A stretch of 64,000 bases of DNA from Thauera terpenica 58Eu (GTDB taxonomy: Bacteria; Pseudomonadota; Gammaproteobacteria; Burkholderiales; Rhodocyclaceae), in contig NZ_ATJV01000002.1 of NCBI RefSeq assembly GCF_000443165.1, positions 1 to 64,000 on the forward strand, in the 5' to 3' direction. Shown one piece after another: positions 1 through 7,405 of this stretch. Both the position numbers and the translations under genes were made by a program. Numbering within the stretch: the first letter of the stretch is position 1; each line of letters begins with the position of its first letter. Under the pieces are notes generated by a model that was not told the DNA's origin, made no database searches, and saw only the letters and a list, made by a program, of their open reading frames with translations.

Positions 1-76
1 CACCCCATCACCGCCCTACCGCCCCCAACCGTCCTACCGCCCCTACCCACCAACCGCCCAACCGTCCTACCACCCC
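1..76. repeat. C-rich low-complexity stretch downstream of the hemerythrin gene
   Basis: This stretch is made of loosely repeated units built on ACCG, CCTACC and CCCC words. Similar C-rich words (CCCACCGCCCCA and CGCCCAA) recur after the REP-like palindromes near 675-705 and 1020-1050. The block therefore belongs to the duplicated debris around the hemerythrin gene and is not coding. No gene is visible in it. Confidence 0.5.
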
Positions 77-538
77 CTACCGCCGAAAAAACCGCTTCAA
101 CCACCCACCCTCTTCCTTCTTCTCCCGCCGCTCATTGGCAATACCGACCATCGTCGCCTTCACCGCGCCCACATAGTCGGCGTCGTCGCGGCGGATGTGG
201 TTCAGCAGCCAGGTGGTCAGCAGCTTGTACAGCTCATCGCCAATCTCGTCGCCCAGGCGGTGGCGTTCGACGTAGTCGCCCACGCGACGCACAAACAGCT
301 CATGCACGCGCTTGTGCGGCTTGCAATAGGCATAGCCCGCCTCCTCCTGCAGGCTCTCCTCGAACGCAAAGTGCGACATCGTGTAGTCGACCAGCTCATC
401 CAGGGTGTCCCCCACCGCCTGGCGGTCGTGGGCCTGATTGGCGGCCTCGAGCGCGTTGATGTAATCAACGATGCGGCGATGCTGCTGATCGATGACGTCG
501 ATCCCGGTATCGAGCTCTGGGCTCCAGACGATAGGCAT
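77..538 (-). CDS. Bacteriohemerythrin
   Basis: A 153-residue single-domain hemerythrin that binds O2 at a non-heme di-iron centre in a four-helix bundle. The ligand set can be read directly: His20 (DQQHRR), His56 and Glu60 (HFAFEE), His75 and His79 (KPHKRVH), His114 and Asp119 (HIRRDD). The length is usual for stand-alone bacteriohemerythrins, and the basic tail (KRFFRR) is common in the family. A GAGGG Shine-Dalgarno lies 6 bases before the ATG. It probably buffers or delivers oxygen in the cytoplasm; that role is inferred from the family. A degenerate copy of its 3-prime end lies about 630 bp away at 712-835. Confidence 0.93.
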   Translation of the reverse strand: MPIVWSPELDTGIDVIDQQHRRIVDYINALEAANQAHDRQAVGDTLDELVDYTMSHFAFEESLQEEAGYAYCKPHKRVHELFVRRVGDYVERHRLGDEIGDELYKLLTTWLLNHIRRDDADYVGAVKATMVGIANERREKKEEGGWLKRFFRR

Positions 539-642
539 ATTTTCCCTCGCTTCGTGTAAAGGCCAGGAGCTGCGCGGGACACATCACAAAATGTCGCCGA
601 ATACCCCTGGCCATGAACTACAACAAGCTGACTAGATCAGGC

Positions 643-667
643 TGCAGGAGCGACGCAAGTCGCGAGC
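643..667 (+). repeat. REP-like palindrome
   Basis: Matches the window consensus GTAGGAGCGACGCAAGTCGC followed by GAG, with one head change (GCAG for GTAG). The core GCGAC-GCAA-GTCGC can fold into a 5-bp stem with a GNRA-type loop. Confidence 0.8.
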
Positions 668-711
668 CCTTCCACGCGCCCCACCGCCCCATTGTCGCCC
701 AAGCACCCCTG

Positions 712-835
712 GCGCCGAAAAAACCGCATCAAGCACCCGCCCTCTTCCTTCTTCTCGCGGCACTCGCTGATGATGCCGACCATCTTCGCCTTCACCGCAC
801 CCACGTAGCCGGCGGCGTCGCGGCGGATGTGCTTA
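712..835 (-). pseudogene. Truncated duplicate of the bacteriohemerythrin 3-prime end
   Basis: The minus strand aligns base for base with the end of the hemerythrin gene (about 79-200), with clear similarity over some 120 bases. It translates to words parallel to the intact copy: HIRRDAAGYVGAVKAK against HIRRDDADYVGAVKAT, and REKKEEGG followed by RFFRR. The stop codon has become a sense codon (TAG to CAG). Everything upstream of the last helix is missing, including five of the seven iron ligands. It is flanked by REP-like palindromes on both sides. This is a dead fragment of a former tandem duplication. Confidence 0.85.
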
Positions 836-863
836 GTCGAGCTGGGCAGGCTAGACCAAAAAA

Positions 864-886
864 CTCGCGACTTGCGTCGCTCCTAC
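864..886 (-). repeat. REP-like palindrome
   Basis: Exact inverted copy of the GTAGGAGCGACGCAAGTCGC consensus followed by GAG. It lies just beyond the hemerythrin fragment, opposite in orientation to the copy at 643-667, so the two bracket the pseudogene. Confidence 0.85.
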
Positions 887-986
887 AAAAAACCTCGTGC
901 ATACGGGAGTTGCCGCGCCAACGGAGACTTGCCGAACCAACAGAAACCGACCGCGCCAACGAAACCCACCCCTGCTCGATCTGGCT

Positions 987-1010
987 GTAGGAGCGACGCA
1001 AGTCGCGAGC
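987..1010 (+). repeat. REP-like palindrome
   Basis: Exact copy of the GTAGGAGCGACGCAAGTCGC consensus followed by GAGC. It is followed by the C-rich words CCCACCGCCCCA and CGCCCAA, which also follow the copy at 643-667, so the flank was duplicated together with the palindrome. Confidence 0.85.
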
Positions 1011-1212
1011 TTTTCCTCTCGTCCCACCGCCCCACTGCCGCCCAATCGCCGCTCAGCTCATGAGCGCGCCACTCAAGGTCAAGCCGCTGCTCCGTCACCA
1101 GCGCCAAGAAAACAGCCTTCAAATCGCAATCGAGCGTAGCCCGGTGCTGGCCCTTGGTCTCGCGCTTATAGCCATGTTTGAACGCTGTGGCGCGGTCAAG
1201 CGTCCGCCCTCC

Positions 1213-2439
1213 CTACTTCCGCAGCGACTCCAGCACCCGTAACATCTTCCGCGCCAACTCACTGCGGTCGTAGTTCTTCGCTCCCGCCAGCGCGTTGCTG
1301 CGGTATTGCTCATACAGCGCCGGGTCTTCGGCCAGCTTCACCAGCCCATCGCACAGCGCATTGGCGTTCTCCGGCTCGCACACGATGCCCACGCCTTCCT
1401 TCTCCACGATTGCAGCAGACTCGCCCGCCACGCCGTGCAGCACGGGGATGCCCATGCCCATGCACTCGAACAGCTTCGACGGAATCACGGTGGTGAATAG
1501 CTCGGTCTTGCGCAGATGGATGATGGCCACGTCCAGCAGTGACCAGTAGCGCACCACCTCATCCTTCGACACCGAATCCACAAAGATCACGTTGTCCAGA
1601 TTCTTTGCCTTCGCCTGCTGCATCAGATCGGCTTTGCGCGCACCGTCGCCCAGCAGGATCAAGCGATAGCGATCGCCGTCCGGGCGTGCCTTCAGTTTTT
1701 CAGCTGCTTCCAGCAGGGTTTCCAGCGCATGCGCCATGCCATGCGTGCCGATGTAGCCGGCAACGAACTTGCCGTCCAGCCCCAGCTCGCGCACCAACTC
1801 GGCGTCCTTCTCGCGCGGGTTGAAGCGGCTGATGTCCACGCCGTTGGTCACCACTTGGATCTTGTCGGCGTCGATGCCGCGGCCAATGAGGTTGTCACGG
1901 AAGGCATTCGTCACCGACACCACCGCGTTCGCCTTACGGTACAGAAACAGCTCCAGCTTCTCGAGCCAGTCGAGCGCCTTCGATTCCTTCATCGCCCCCA
2001 CAGCGCGGATCGACTCCGGCCACAGGTCGCGCAGCTCGAACACCCAGGGCACGCGCTTCATGCCCGCGACCACGTATGCCGCGCAGGCGGTAAAGAACTG
2101 CGGCGACGTACCCACCACCACATCCACCCCGCGCACGAAAGGACTCGCCAGCGTCGCCATCACCATGAAGCTCTGGTAGTCCAGGATGCGCTTCACAAAA
2201 CCCTCGTTGGCGGTGATGTACGACCACACCCGGATCACGCGGATGCCGTCCATCTCTTCGGTCTGCCACGCCCGGTTGCGGTAGCCGTCGAACACCTTAC
2301 CCTTGGGAAAGTTCGGCGCGCACGTCACCACGGTAACCTTGTGTCCCGCCCTCACCCACTCGCGGCAGTGCTCGAAAGTGCGGCTGGCCGGTGCATTGAC
2401 CTCGGGCGGAAAATTGTCGGTCAGGAAAAGAATATGCAT
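1213..2439 (-). CDS. Glycosyltransferase family 4, WbuB-like
   Basis: A 408-residue GT4 (GT-B fold) enzyme expected to add one sugar to a lipid-linked repeat unit on the cytoplasmic side of the inner membrane. The N-terminus MHILFLTDNFPPEVNAPASR is typical of the WbuB/WcaI group. The PNFPKGKVFDGYRN, FELRDLWPES and VVTNGVD motifs and the C-terminal acceptor/donor loop near SKLFECMGMGIPVL fit the same group. An AGAAGG Shine-Dalgarno lies 5 bases before the ATG. It starts 19 bases after the heparinase-like gene stops, so the two are probably co-transcribed. WbuB relatives often transfer N-acetyl-fucosamine-type sugars; the sugar here cannot be read from sequence. Confidence 0.9.
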   Translation of the reverse strand: MHILFLTDNFPPEVNAPASRTFEHCREWVRAGHKVTVVTCAPNFPKGKVFDGYRNRAWQTEEMDGIRVIRVWSYITANEGFVKRILDYQSFMVMATLASPFVRGVDVVVGTSPQFFTACAAYVVAGMKRVPWVFELRDLWPESIRAVGAMKESKALDWLEKLELFLYRKANAVVSVTNAFRDNLIGRGIDADKIQVVTNGVDISRFNPREKDAELVRELGLDGKFVAGYIGTHGMAHALETLLEAAEKLKARPDGDRYRLILLGDGARKADLMQQAKAKNLDNVIFVDSVSKDEVVRYWSLLDVAIIHLRKTELFTTVIPSKLFECMGMGIPVLHGVAGESAAIVEKEGVGIVCEPENANALCDGLVKLAEDPALYEQYRSNALAGAKNYDRSELARKMLRVLESLRK

Positions 2440-2458
2440 AAACGCCTTCTGCTATCGC

Positions 2459-4114
2459 CTACATCCACTTGAAGCGCACGCGTGCGCTCTGCCCTACCAA
2501 CTTCACGCGCAGCAGCATGCAAGGCTGCGCAACCCCAAAGCGCGGGTGCCACGACGAAGGCACCAGCTCGCCCGCTCCGCGCTCGATCTGCCACCCAACA
2601 CGCCGGCCGTCCGCCAGCACGGCCACGCCCTCGCGGCCATACGGATCGGCAGAAACCACCACATCGGGATGAAAGCGGTAATGCGCCACGGCCTCACCGT
2701 AGCCTCCGGACACGTTGTCCTCCACGGCCAGCGAGCCCACATGCAGGAACCAGATCCGCGTATGCACCGGGCGTCCCTTCAGCCAGCGGTAACCATCGTG
2801 ACTGCAACTCACCTGCAGGCAGTTCGCATCCTCCAACAGCGACAAGCCAGCGGGATAGGCCCGCCGCGCCACACGAAAGCCGCCCCACACCTCGGACGAA
2901 TCCTGCCCGTCCACCGTTACCGTGTTGTGCGCAGCCGTGCCGCGCTGGCGCAGCCGCTCGGCGCTCGTGCCGTAGCACGAAGTACCTCCATTCACCAGGA
3001 CACGCTGCCCGAACAGTGACAGCTCGAAGCTCAGCGTATCCGCATGCGCATGCCCCGGCAGGTAGTCCGGCCCCACCCGCGCCACGTCCAGCAAGGCCAC
3101 CGCGTCGCCCGACTGCAGGCGCACATAGCCGCTGTCCGGTAGGCGCTCCACTGCCTGCAAGGGCAGCGGCACCGCATCGGGAAGGCAGCGCGCAAAGTAG
3201 CCCTCCAGCTCGGCCACCGACGGCGCGATACCAATCGCCGCATCGTTGAACAGCGCAATCTCGCCATCCGGGTGGCACATCACCTGCAGCCAGCGACGCA
3301 TTGCCGGCAAGCGCGGAATCAGCCAACCCCGAACCCGCTGGTCATCTTCAGCGGGCGCCGTGCCCGCGTAGCAGGCCGCCACGTTGATCAGGTCCAGCGC
3401 ATCCTCCAGCGCCAGCGCGTGGTACATCGTGCTCAGCTCGAACTGCCCGCCGTCGGGCAGAAACTGCTCGGGGATCTCACGCGCCAGGATCTCCAGCGCC
3501 GTCCTGCGCCATCCATCCGCCTCCTGGCCCTCGAAGAACAGCCCGGCAAACAGCAAGGCCTTGGCGTTGCCAAACAAATGGTTGCCCAGCAGATGGATCT
3601 CGAGCCGTCGAGTCAGCCAGCGCGCCTGCACCGCCAGGCTATGAACCGCAGCCGGCGACAGCTCGCCGCCCGACAGCGCCCACTTCACCCAGTTAACAAC
3701 GCGAAGCGACAGCGGGTAGGGCTCCCAGCCGTTGCCCTGCCCCGGGGGGTTGTGCGCGATCCAGTCCTCGATCAGCACCAGGTGCCAGGCCTGGCGCGCC
3801 TCGGCGTCGACCGCGTTGAGGTCGTCGAAATAGTGCTGGTTGTAGCGCCACAGCTTCTCGCGCTGCCCACCGTCCCAGCCAATCTCGTCCAGCCCGCCCG
3901 GTTCGTTCAGGAACACGAAGCTGCGCGGCCCGCTCATGCTCGGCAGCCGCCGTGCCGGCGCCTGCCATGTGCCCGACCGTGCGCGCAGCGCGGACGCCGC
4001 ACGCAGGTCGGGCCTGGGCCGCGAATACCGGAACCACACCCGGCCATAGAACTGCACCGGCCGCAAATGCCGCAGGGTGTACCAGTAGCGCCCCGTCTTG
4101 TTCAATAAACCCAT
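2459..4114 (-). CDS. Heparinase II/III family polysaccharide lyase-like protein
   Basis: 551 residues. The N-terminal half is an (alpha/alpha) toroid-type region with an RYNQHYFDDLNA motif and the LLGNHLFGNAKAL motif typical of heparinase II/III and alginate-lyase relatives. The C-terminal half is beta-rich with PGHAHADTLSFELS and VNGGTSCYG, the conserved His/Asp region of PF07940. These lyases cut uronic-acid-containing glycans. Inside export loci they probably trim or edit the exported polymer, which fits the nucleotide-sugar dehydrogenase at 14219-15505. No clear signal peptide is visible, so the compartment is uncertain. It lies directly upstream of the WbuB-like transferase gene. Confidence 0.88.
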   Translation of the reverse strand: MGLLNKTGRYWYTLRHLRPVQFYGRVWFRYSRPRPDLRAASALRARSGTWQAPARRLPSMSGPRSFVFLNEPGGLDEIGWDGGQREKLWRYNQHYFDDLNAVDAEARQAWHLVLIEDWIAHNPPGQGNGWEPYPLSLRVVNWVKWALSGGELSPAAVHSLAVQARWLTRRLEIHLLGNHLFGNAKALLFAGLFFEGQEADGWRRTALEILAREIPEQFLPDGGQFELSTMYHALALEDALDLINVAACYAGTAPAEDDQRVRGWLIPRLPAMRRWLQVMCHPDGEIALFNDAAIGIAPSVAELEGYFARCLPDAVPLPLQAVERLPDSGYVRLQSGDAVALLDVARVGPDYLPGHAHADTLSFELSLFGQRVLVNGGTSCYGTSAERLRQRGTAAHNTVTVDGQDSSEVWGGFRVARRAYPAGLSLLEDANCLQVSCSHDGYRWLKGRPVHTRIWFLHVGSLAVEDNVSGGYGEAVAHYRFHPDVVVSADPYGREGVAVLADGRRVGWQIERGAGELVPSSWHPRFGVAQPCMLLRVKLVGQSARVRFKWM

Positions 4115-4191
4115 CGTCGCTCAGTTCGTCCCACGCTCATCCAGGCCCGACATGTCCGAGCCCATGCTGTTCAATCATCGTGATCCCAAGA

Positions 4192-4776
4192 TCACACACT
4201 CAACCGCACCCGCGCATTTCCAGCCGCATCGCGCTCATGTCTAAAATGCTTCAAGCGCGGAAACCGACGATCGATCTCCACCGAGCCACTGATCCAATCG
4301 GCAACGTCTCCGCTCACCTCGACCCGGACTCCGACCTGCGCCTTCAACAGCACCGGGTTCTGGCTCAGCGCATCCTGCTTGTAGGCGGTGTGGCAGACGA
4401 CTTCCTTGGGGCACTCCAATCCAAGCACCCCCAGCAAGGCATGCGCGTTATGCAACGCGCCCTGCAGTTGAAGCTTCACGCTGCGCCATTGACTGGAGCC
4501 CACCTTGCTCTTCAACTCGACCAAGTGCAGCGCCCGCAGCGACTGGTCGCGGCCAAAATGCAGGATCACCCCATCCGCGGCCTTACCCTGTCTGATGCAC
4601 GGAAAGCGCCCGCTTTCGGTCAGCCTGAACCGCAGCGCAGTCTCCCCCTCATCAACCTCGAAGGACAACCTGCCCTCGCCACCTGACTTCGTTTCCACCA
4701 CATCGACCTGCTGGCCCTTCTCATAGTGATCGGGGTGAATCCAGTCGAGCCGGGCCTGCGCCAGATCAAGCATCAC
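4192..4776 (-). CDS. Putative PD-(D/E)xK nuclease-like effector of an ATPase pair
   Basis: 194 codons from the ATG at 4776, which follows a GGAGG Shine-Dalgarno by 6 bases. An in-frame ATG at 4794 lacks that support. I recognise no named family. The centre has Asp67 (KAADGVI), then Glu86-Leu-Lys88 (LHLVELKSK), then Gln102/Gln104: the order D...(E)xK...Q of PD-(D/E)xK nuclease cores. The start codon overlaps the last 11 bases of the ATPase gene (4766-6184), so the two are translationally coupled and probably work as one module. A nuclease role is inference from the motif order. It could instead be a non-catalytic partner. Confidence 0.55.
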   Translation of the reverse strand: MMLDLAQARLDWIHPDHYEKGQQVDVVETKSGGEGRLSFEVDEGETALRFRLTESGRFPCIRQGKAADGVILHFGRDQSLRALHLVELKSKVGSSQWRSVKLQLQGALHNAHALLGVLGLECPKEVVCHTAYKQDALSQNPVLLKAQVGVRVEVSGDVADWISGSVEIDRRFPRLKHFRHERDAAGNARVRLSV

Positions 4777-6184
4777 CCCCCTCCACATCGCCATCCAAGT
4801 CTTCCTGCAGGCGATAAATCTCCCTGGTCAGCGCTGCCAGCGGCTCGTTGAACGTCTGCACCGCAACACCGTACGCCGTCACCGGCAAGGCCGTCACCGT
4901 GGTCTCGCCCGCCTCGCGTCGGAACTGGAACACGCTCAACATCTCCTCCGCGAGCGTCTCCCCGGCCTCATAGCCCAGCTCTGCGGACAAAGCCTTTCGT
5001 TGCGGATGACCATGCAGCTGCACCAGGTTGTTGATCTGCTGGAACAGCGTGTCGCCATGGGTGGTCGCCACCACCGGCAATTCGGCATTGACCAGGCGCA
5101 CGATCGCCCGCGCCATCGCCCGCTGCGCCTGCGGATGCAGATGCGCTTCCGGCTCCTCGATGAACAGCGTCCGGAACGACGGCCGATGCTTCAGGAAATG
5201 CACGATCGGCGCGAGCTCGGCCACCAGCGACGAGCTCAGGTACATCGGCAATCTCGTGTTGCCCTCGCCAAAGGGCTGATACTCATAGTCGGGGGCGCCA
5301 CCGTGCTTCACCTGCTGGATTCCGCCCTGCAGCAGGGTCTTCTCCAGCCAGCCCGCGGTCCTGGCATAGGCCGCCCCTGCCGTCGGAGGCGTGCCGTTGA
5401 GCGCCTGCAAAAAACGCACCACCGGCAGGGTGAACTGGCTGGGTGGCACCGCATCGTCCGCCGCCGCGTCATAAAGGGTTAGCGCCTCGCCCACCAGCGC
5501 GCGGAACGTCAGCATGAACCCTGTGCGCGACGCGGGCAGAAACAGGGGTTCGCCATCAACGCGCTGCGATGCCCCAGGCGGGTAAAGCGGCCCGGCAATA
5601 TCCCCACCGATCAGCTTCCATGTCACGTAGCAAGCTACACGGTGGAACTCGCCCGCATTCGGCCAACCATCGCCATCGCCCAGCGGCACGCTGATTCGGT
5701 GCGCTTGCCGCGCCGACAGACGCACCGCCTCGTCGTCCGTGCGGAACACCAGCGTGATCGGCTTCACGCGCGAGTAATCCACCAAGCGGAGATCGCCTAC
5801 CGGGAGATCGCGGTTGCCAAAGATCCGCCCCACCAACTGTTTCTTGTGCTTCGCCAGCAGCTCATTGAACCACTGCACGAACAACTGCATATCCTCGGCC
5901 GACAACACGACTTCGCCGCTGCCGCCTTGGGCAATCTGCGTCTGCGCACGCGCCCGGTGCTTCATCAGCACTACGATGCACGCCTTGTAAGCCTTCGACT
6001 CCCCCGGTCGCGCCGGGAACAGCGTCCGCCCCAAGGCCAGCACGCCCCACAGCAGGCTTGCCATGTAGCTCTTGCCGCTGTTGTTCTCACCAACGAACAG
6101 CGTCAAGGGGCGCAGTGCCACCTCCGCATGCTTGAAGCGGGCAAACCCTTCCACACAAAGCGTCCACCGCTGATGCATGGCCAT
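4766..6184 (-). CDS. AAA15/OLD-like ATPase (SMC/ABC-type) of a two-gene module
   Basis: 472 residues from the ATG at 6184, preceded by GAGGGG 7 bases upstream; an in-frame TTG at 6199 is less likely. Walker A is GENNSGKS at residues 32-39, a LPASRTGFML segment lies near 216, a signature-like LSSSLVAEL near 316, Walker B is FIEEPEAHLHPQ at 341-352, and the H-loop is VVATTHGD at 371-378. This is the AAA_15/AAA_21 architecture shared by ABC-type ATPases of anti-phage systems (OLD/Gabija, PARIS AriA, septu-like). No transmembrane segment is seen and no Toprim domain follows, so it is not a full OLD nuclease. Its partner gene overlaps its 3-prime end. Confidence 0.8.
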   Translation of the reverse strand: MAMHQRWTLCVEGFARFKHAEVALRPLTLFVGENNSGKSYMASLLWGVLALGRTLFPARPGESKAYKACIVVLMKHRARAQTQIAQGGSGEVVLSAEDMQLFVQWFNELLAKHKKQLVGRIFGNRDLPVGDLRLVDYSRVKPITLVFRTDDEAVRLSARQAHRISVPLGDGDGWPNAGEFHRVACYVTWKLIGGDIAGPLYPPGASQRVDGEPLFLPASRTGFMLTFRALVGEALTLYDAAADDAVPPSQFTLPVVRFLQALNGTPPTAGAAYARTAGWLEKTLLQGGIQQVKHGGAPDYEYQPFGEGNTRLPMYLSSSLVAELAPIVHFLKHRPSFRTLFIEEPEAHLHPQAQRAMARAIVRLVNAELPVVATTHGDTLFQQINNLVQLHGHPQRKALSAELGYEAGETLAEEMLSVFQFRREAGETTVTALPVTAYGVAVQTFNEPLAALTREIYRLQEDLDGDVEGGDA

Positions 6185-6266
6185 CGAAACACCCCTCAAG
6201 AATCAGCAAATGGCGACACGCTACACCCATCGCCCCCAACACGTCGCCCCCATAGATGGTCAAACC

Positions 6267-6290
6267 GTAGGAGCGGCGCCAGCCGCGAGC
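6267..6290 (+). repeat. REP-like palindrome (GC variant)
   Basis: GTAGGAGCGGCGCCAGCCGC followed by GAGC. The stem changed from GCGAC/GTCGC to GCGGC/GCCGC relative to the copies at 864 and 987, which keeps the pairing. It sits between wecB and the ATPase gene. Confidence 0.8.
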
Positions 6291-6309
6291 CTCCGATTAC
6301 CCCCCGCGC

Positions 6310-7404
6310 CTACCCCAGCAACTCTTCCAGAATCCCAACGATCCGCTCGCCGGTCCTGCCGTCCCACATCTCGGGAATGCCACCCTTCTTCCACTGCCCG
6401 GCAAACAGCTTGTCCAGCGCAGGGGCGAGGGCTGCCGGATCGGTGCCGATCAGTTCGTTGGTGCCGGTGGTCACGGTTTCGGGGCGCTCGGTGCTGTCGC
6501 GCAGCGTCAGGCAGGGCACGCCCATCACGGTGGTCTCCTCCGTAATGCCGCCCGAATCGGTGATCACCGCCTTGGCGTTCTTCACCAGGTAGTTGAACTC
6601 CAGGTAGGGCTGCGGATCCACCAGGCGGAAGCTGTCCGGCACCTCATTGAGGTCGCGCAGCGTCTTGGCCGTGCGTGGATGCACCGGGAACACCACCGGC
6701 AGGCCGCGCGTGCCTTCGGCAATTGCGCGCAGCAGGCGGGCGAAGCCGTCGCCCTTGTCCACGTTGGCCGGGCGATGCAGCGTCACCACAAAGTACTCAC
6801 CCGCCTTCAGGCCCAGTCCGTCCCAGAAGTCCGGCTTCTGCAGGCGATCGATATTGGCGAGCAAGGTGTCGATCATCGTGTTGCCCACGAAGAAGATGCG
6901 CTCGTCGCCCACCCCGGATTTGCGCAGGTTGGCGTTGGCCACTTCGCTGGTGGTGAAGAACCAGTTGGTGATCGCGTCCGTCACCATGCGGTTGATCTCT
7001 TCGGGCATGGTCCAGTCGCCCGAGCGGATGCCCGCCTCAACGTGCGCCACCGGCACATGCAGCTTTTGTGCGGCAATTGCGCAGGCCATGGTCGAGGTCA
7101 CGTCGCCCACCACCAGGCACAGATCGCTGGGCGACTCCAGCAGCAGGCGCTCGTAGCGGCTCATGATTGCGCCGGCCTGTTCGGCCTGCGTGCCCGAGCC
7201 AACCTCCAGGTTTACATCCGGTTCGGGAATACCGAGCTGGCGGAAAAATTCGCCCGACATGCGCGGATCGTAATGCTGGCCGGTGTGGATCAGCCGGTAG
7301 CGCAGCATGCCGCCCGCAGCCTTGCGCGCTTCGAAAGCGCGAATGATCGGGGCGATCTTCATGAAGTTGGGGCGAGCGCCCGCGATGATGTCAACTGTAT
7401 TCAT
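6310..7404 (-). CDS. wecB: UDP-N-acetylglucosamine 2-epimerase (non-hydrolysing)
   Basis: 364 residues, the usual length. It interconverts UDP-GlcNAc and UDP-ManNAc in the cytoplasm. Family motifs are present: GARPNFMKIAPII at the N-terminus, HTGQHYDPRMS, GDVTSTMAC, HVEAGIRSGDWTMPEEINR, TLHRPANVDKG and DSGGITEE near 240. The start lies one base after the stop of the ligase/polymerase gene, so the two are in one transcript. Together with the TviB-type dehydrogenase at 14219 it could supply a ManNAc-uronate or GlcNAc/GalNAc-uronate sugar; that pairing is inference. Base composition returns to high G+C here after the AT-rich cassette. Confidence 0.95.
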   Translation of the reverse strand: MNTVDIIAGARPNFMKIAPIIRAFEARKAAGGMLRYRLIHTGQHYDPRMSGEFFRQLGIPEPDVNLEVGSGTQAEQAGAIMSRYERLLLESPSDLCLVVGDVTSTMACAIAAQKLHVPVAHVEAGIRSGDWTMPEEINRMVTDAITNWFFTTSEVANANLRKSGVGDERIFFVGNTMIDTLLANIDRLQKPDFWDGLGLKAGEYFVVTLHRPANVDKGDGFARLLRAIAEGTRGLPVVFPVHPRTAKTLRDLNEVPDSFRLVDPQPYLEFNYLVKNAKAVITDSGGITEETTVMGVPCLTLRDSTERPETVTTGTNELIGTDPAALAPALDKLFAGQWKKGGIPEMWDGRTGERIVGILEELLG

Positions 7405-7405
7405 A

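Larger units (their letters stand above)
539..1212. other. Gene-poor stretch with REP debris and gene fragments
   Basis: No intact gene is visible between the hemerythrin start and the glycosyltransferase stop. The stretch holds three REP-like palindromes (643-667, 864-886, 987-1010), C-rich words similar to positions 1-76, and the hemerythrin fragment at 712-835. On the minus strand about 1050-1209 there is also a readable frame without its own start, with words such as FKHGYKRETKGQHR and DLKAVFLALVTEQR. That frame may be the remnant of another gene; I do not recognise it. Confidence 0.6.
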
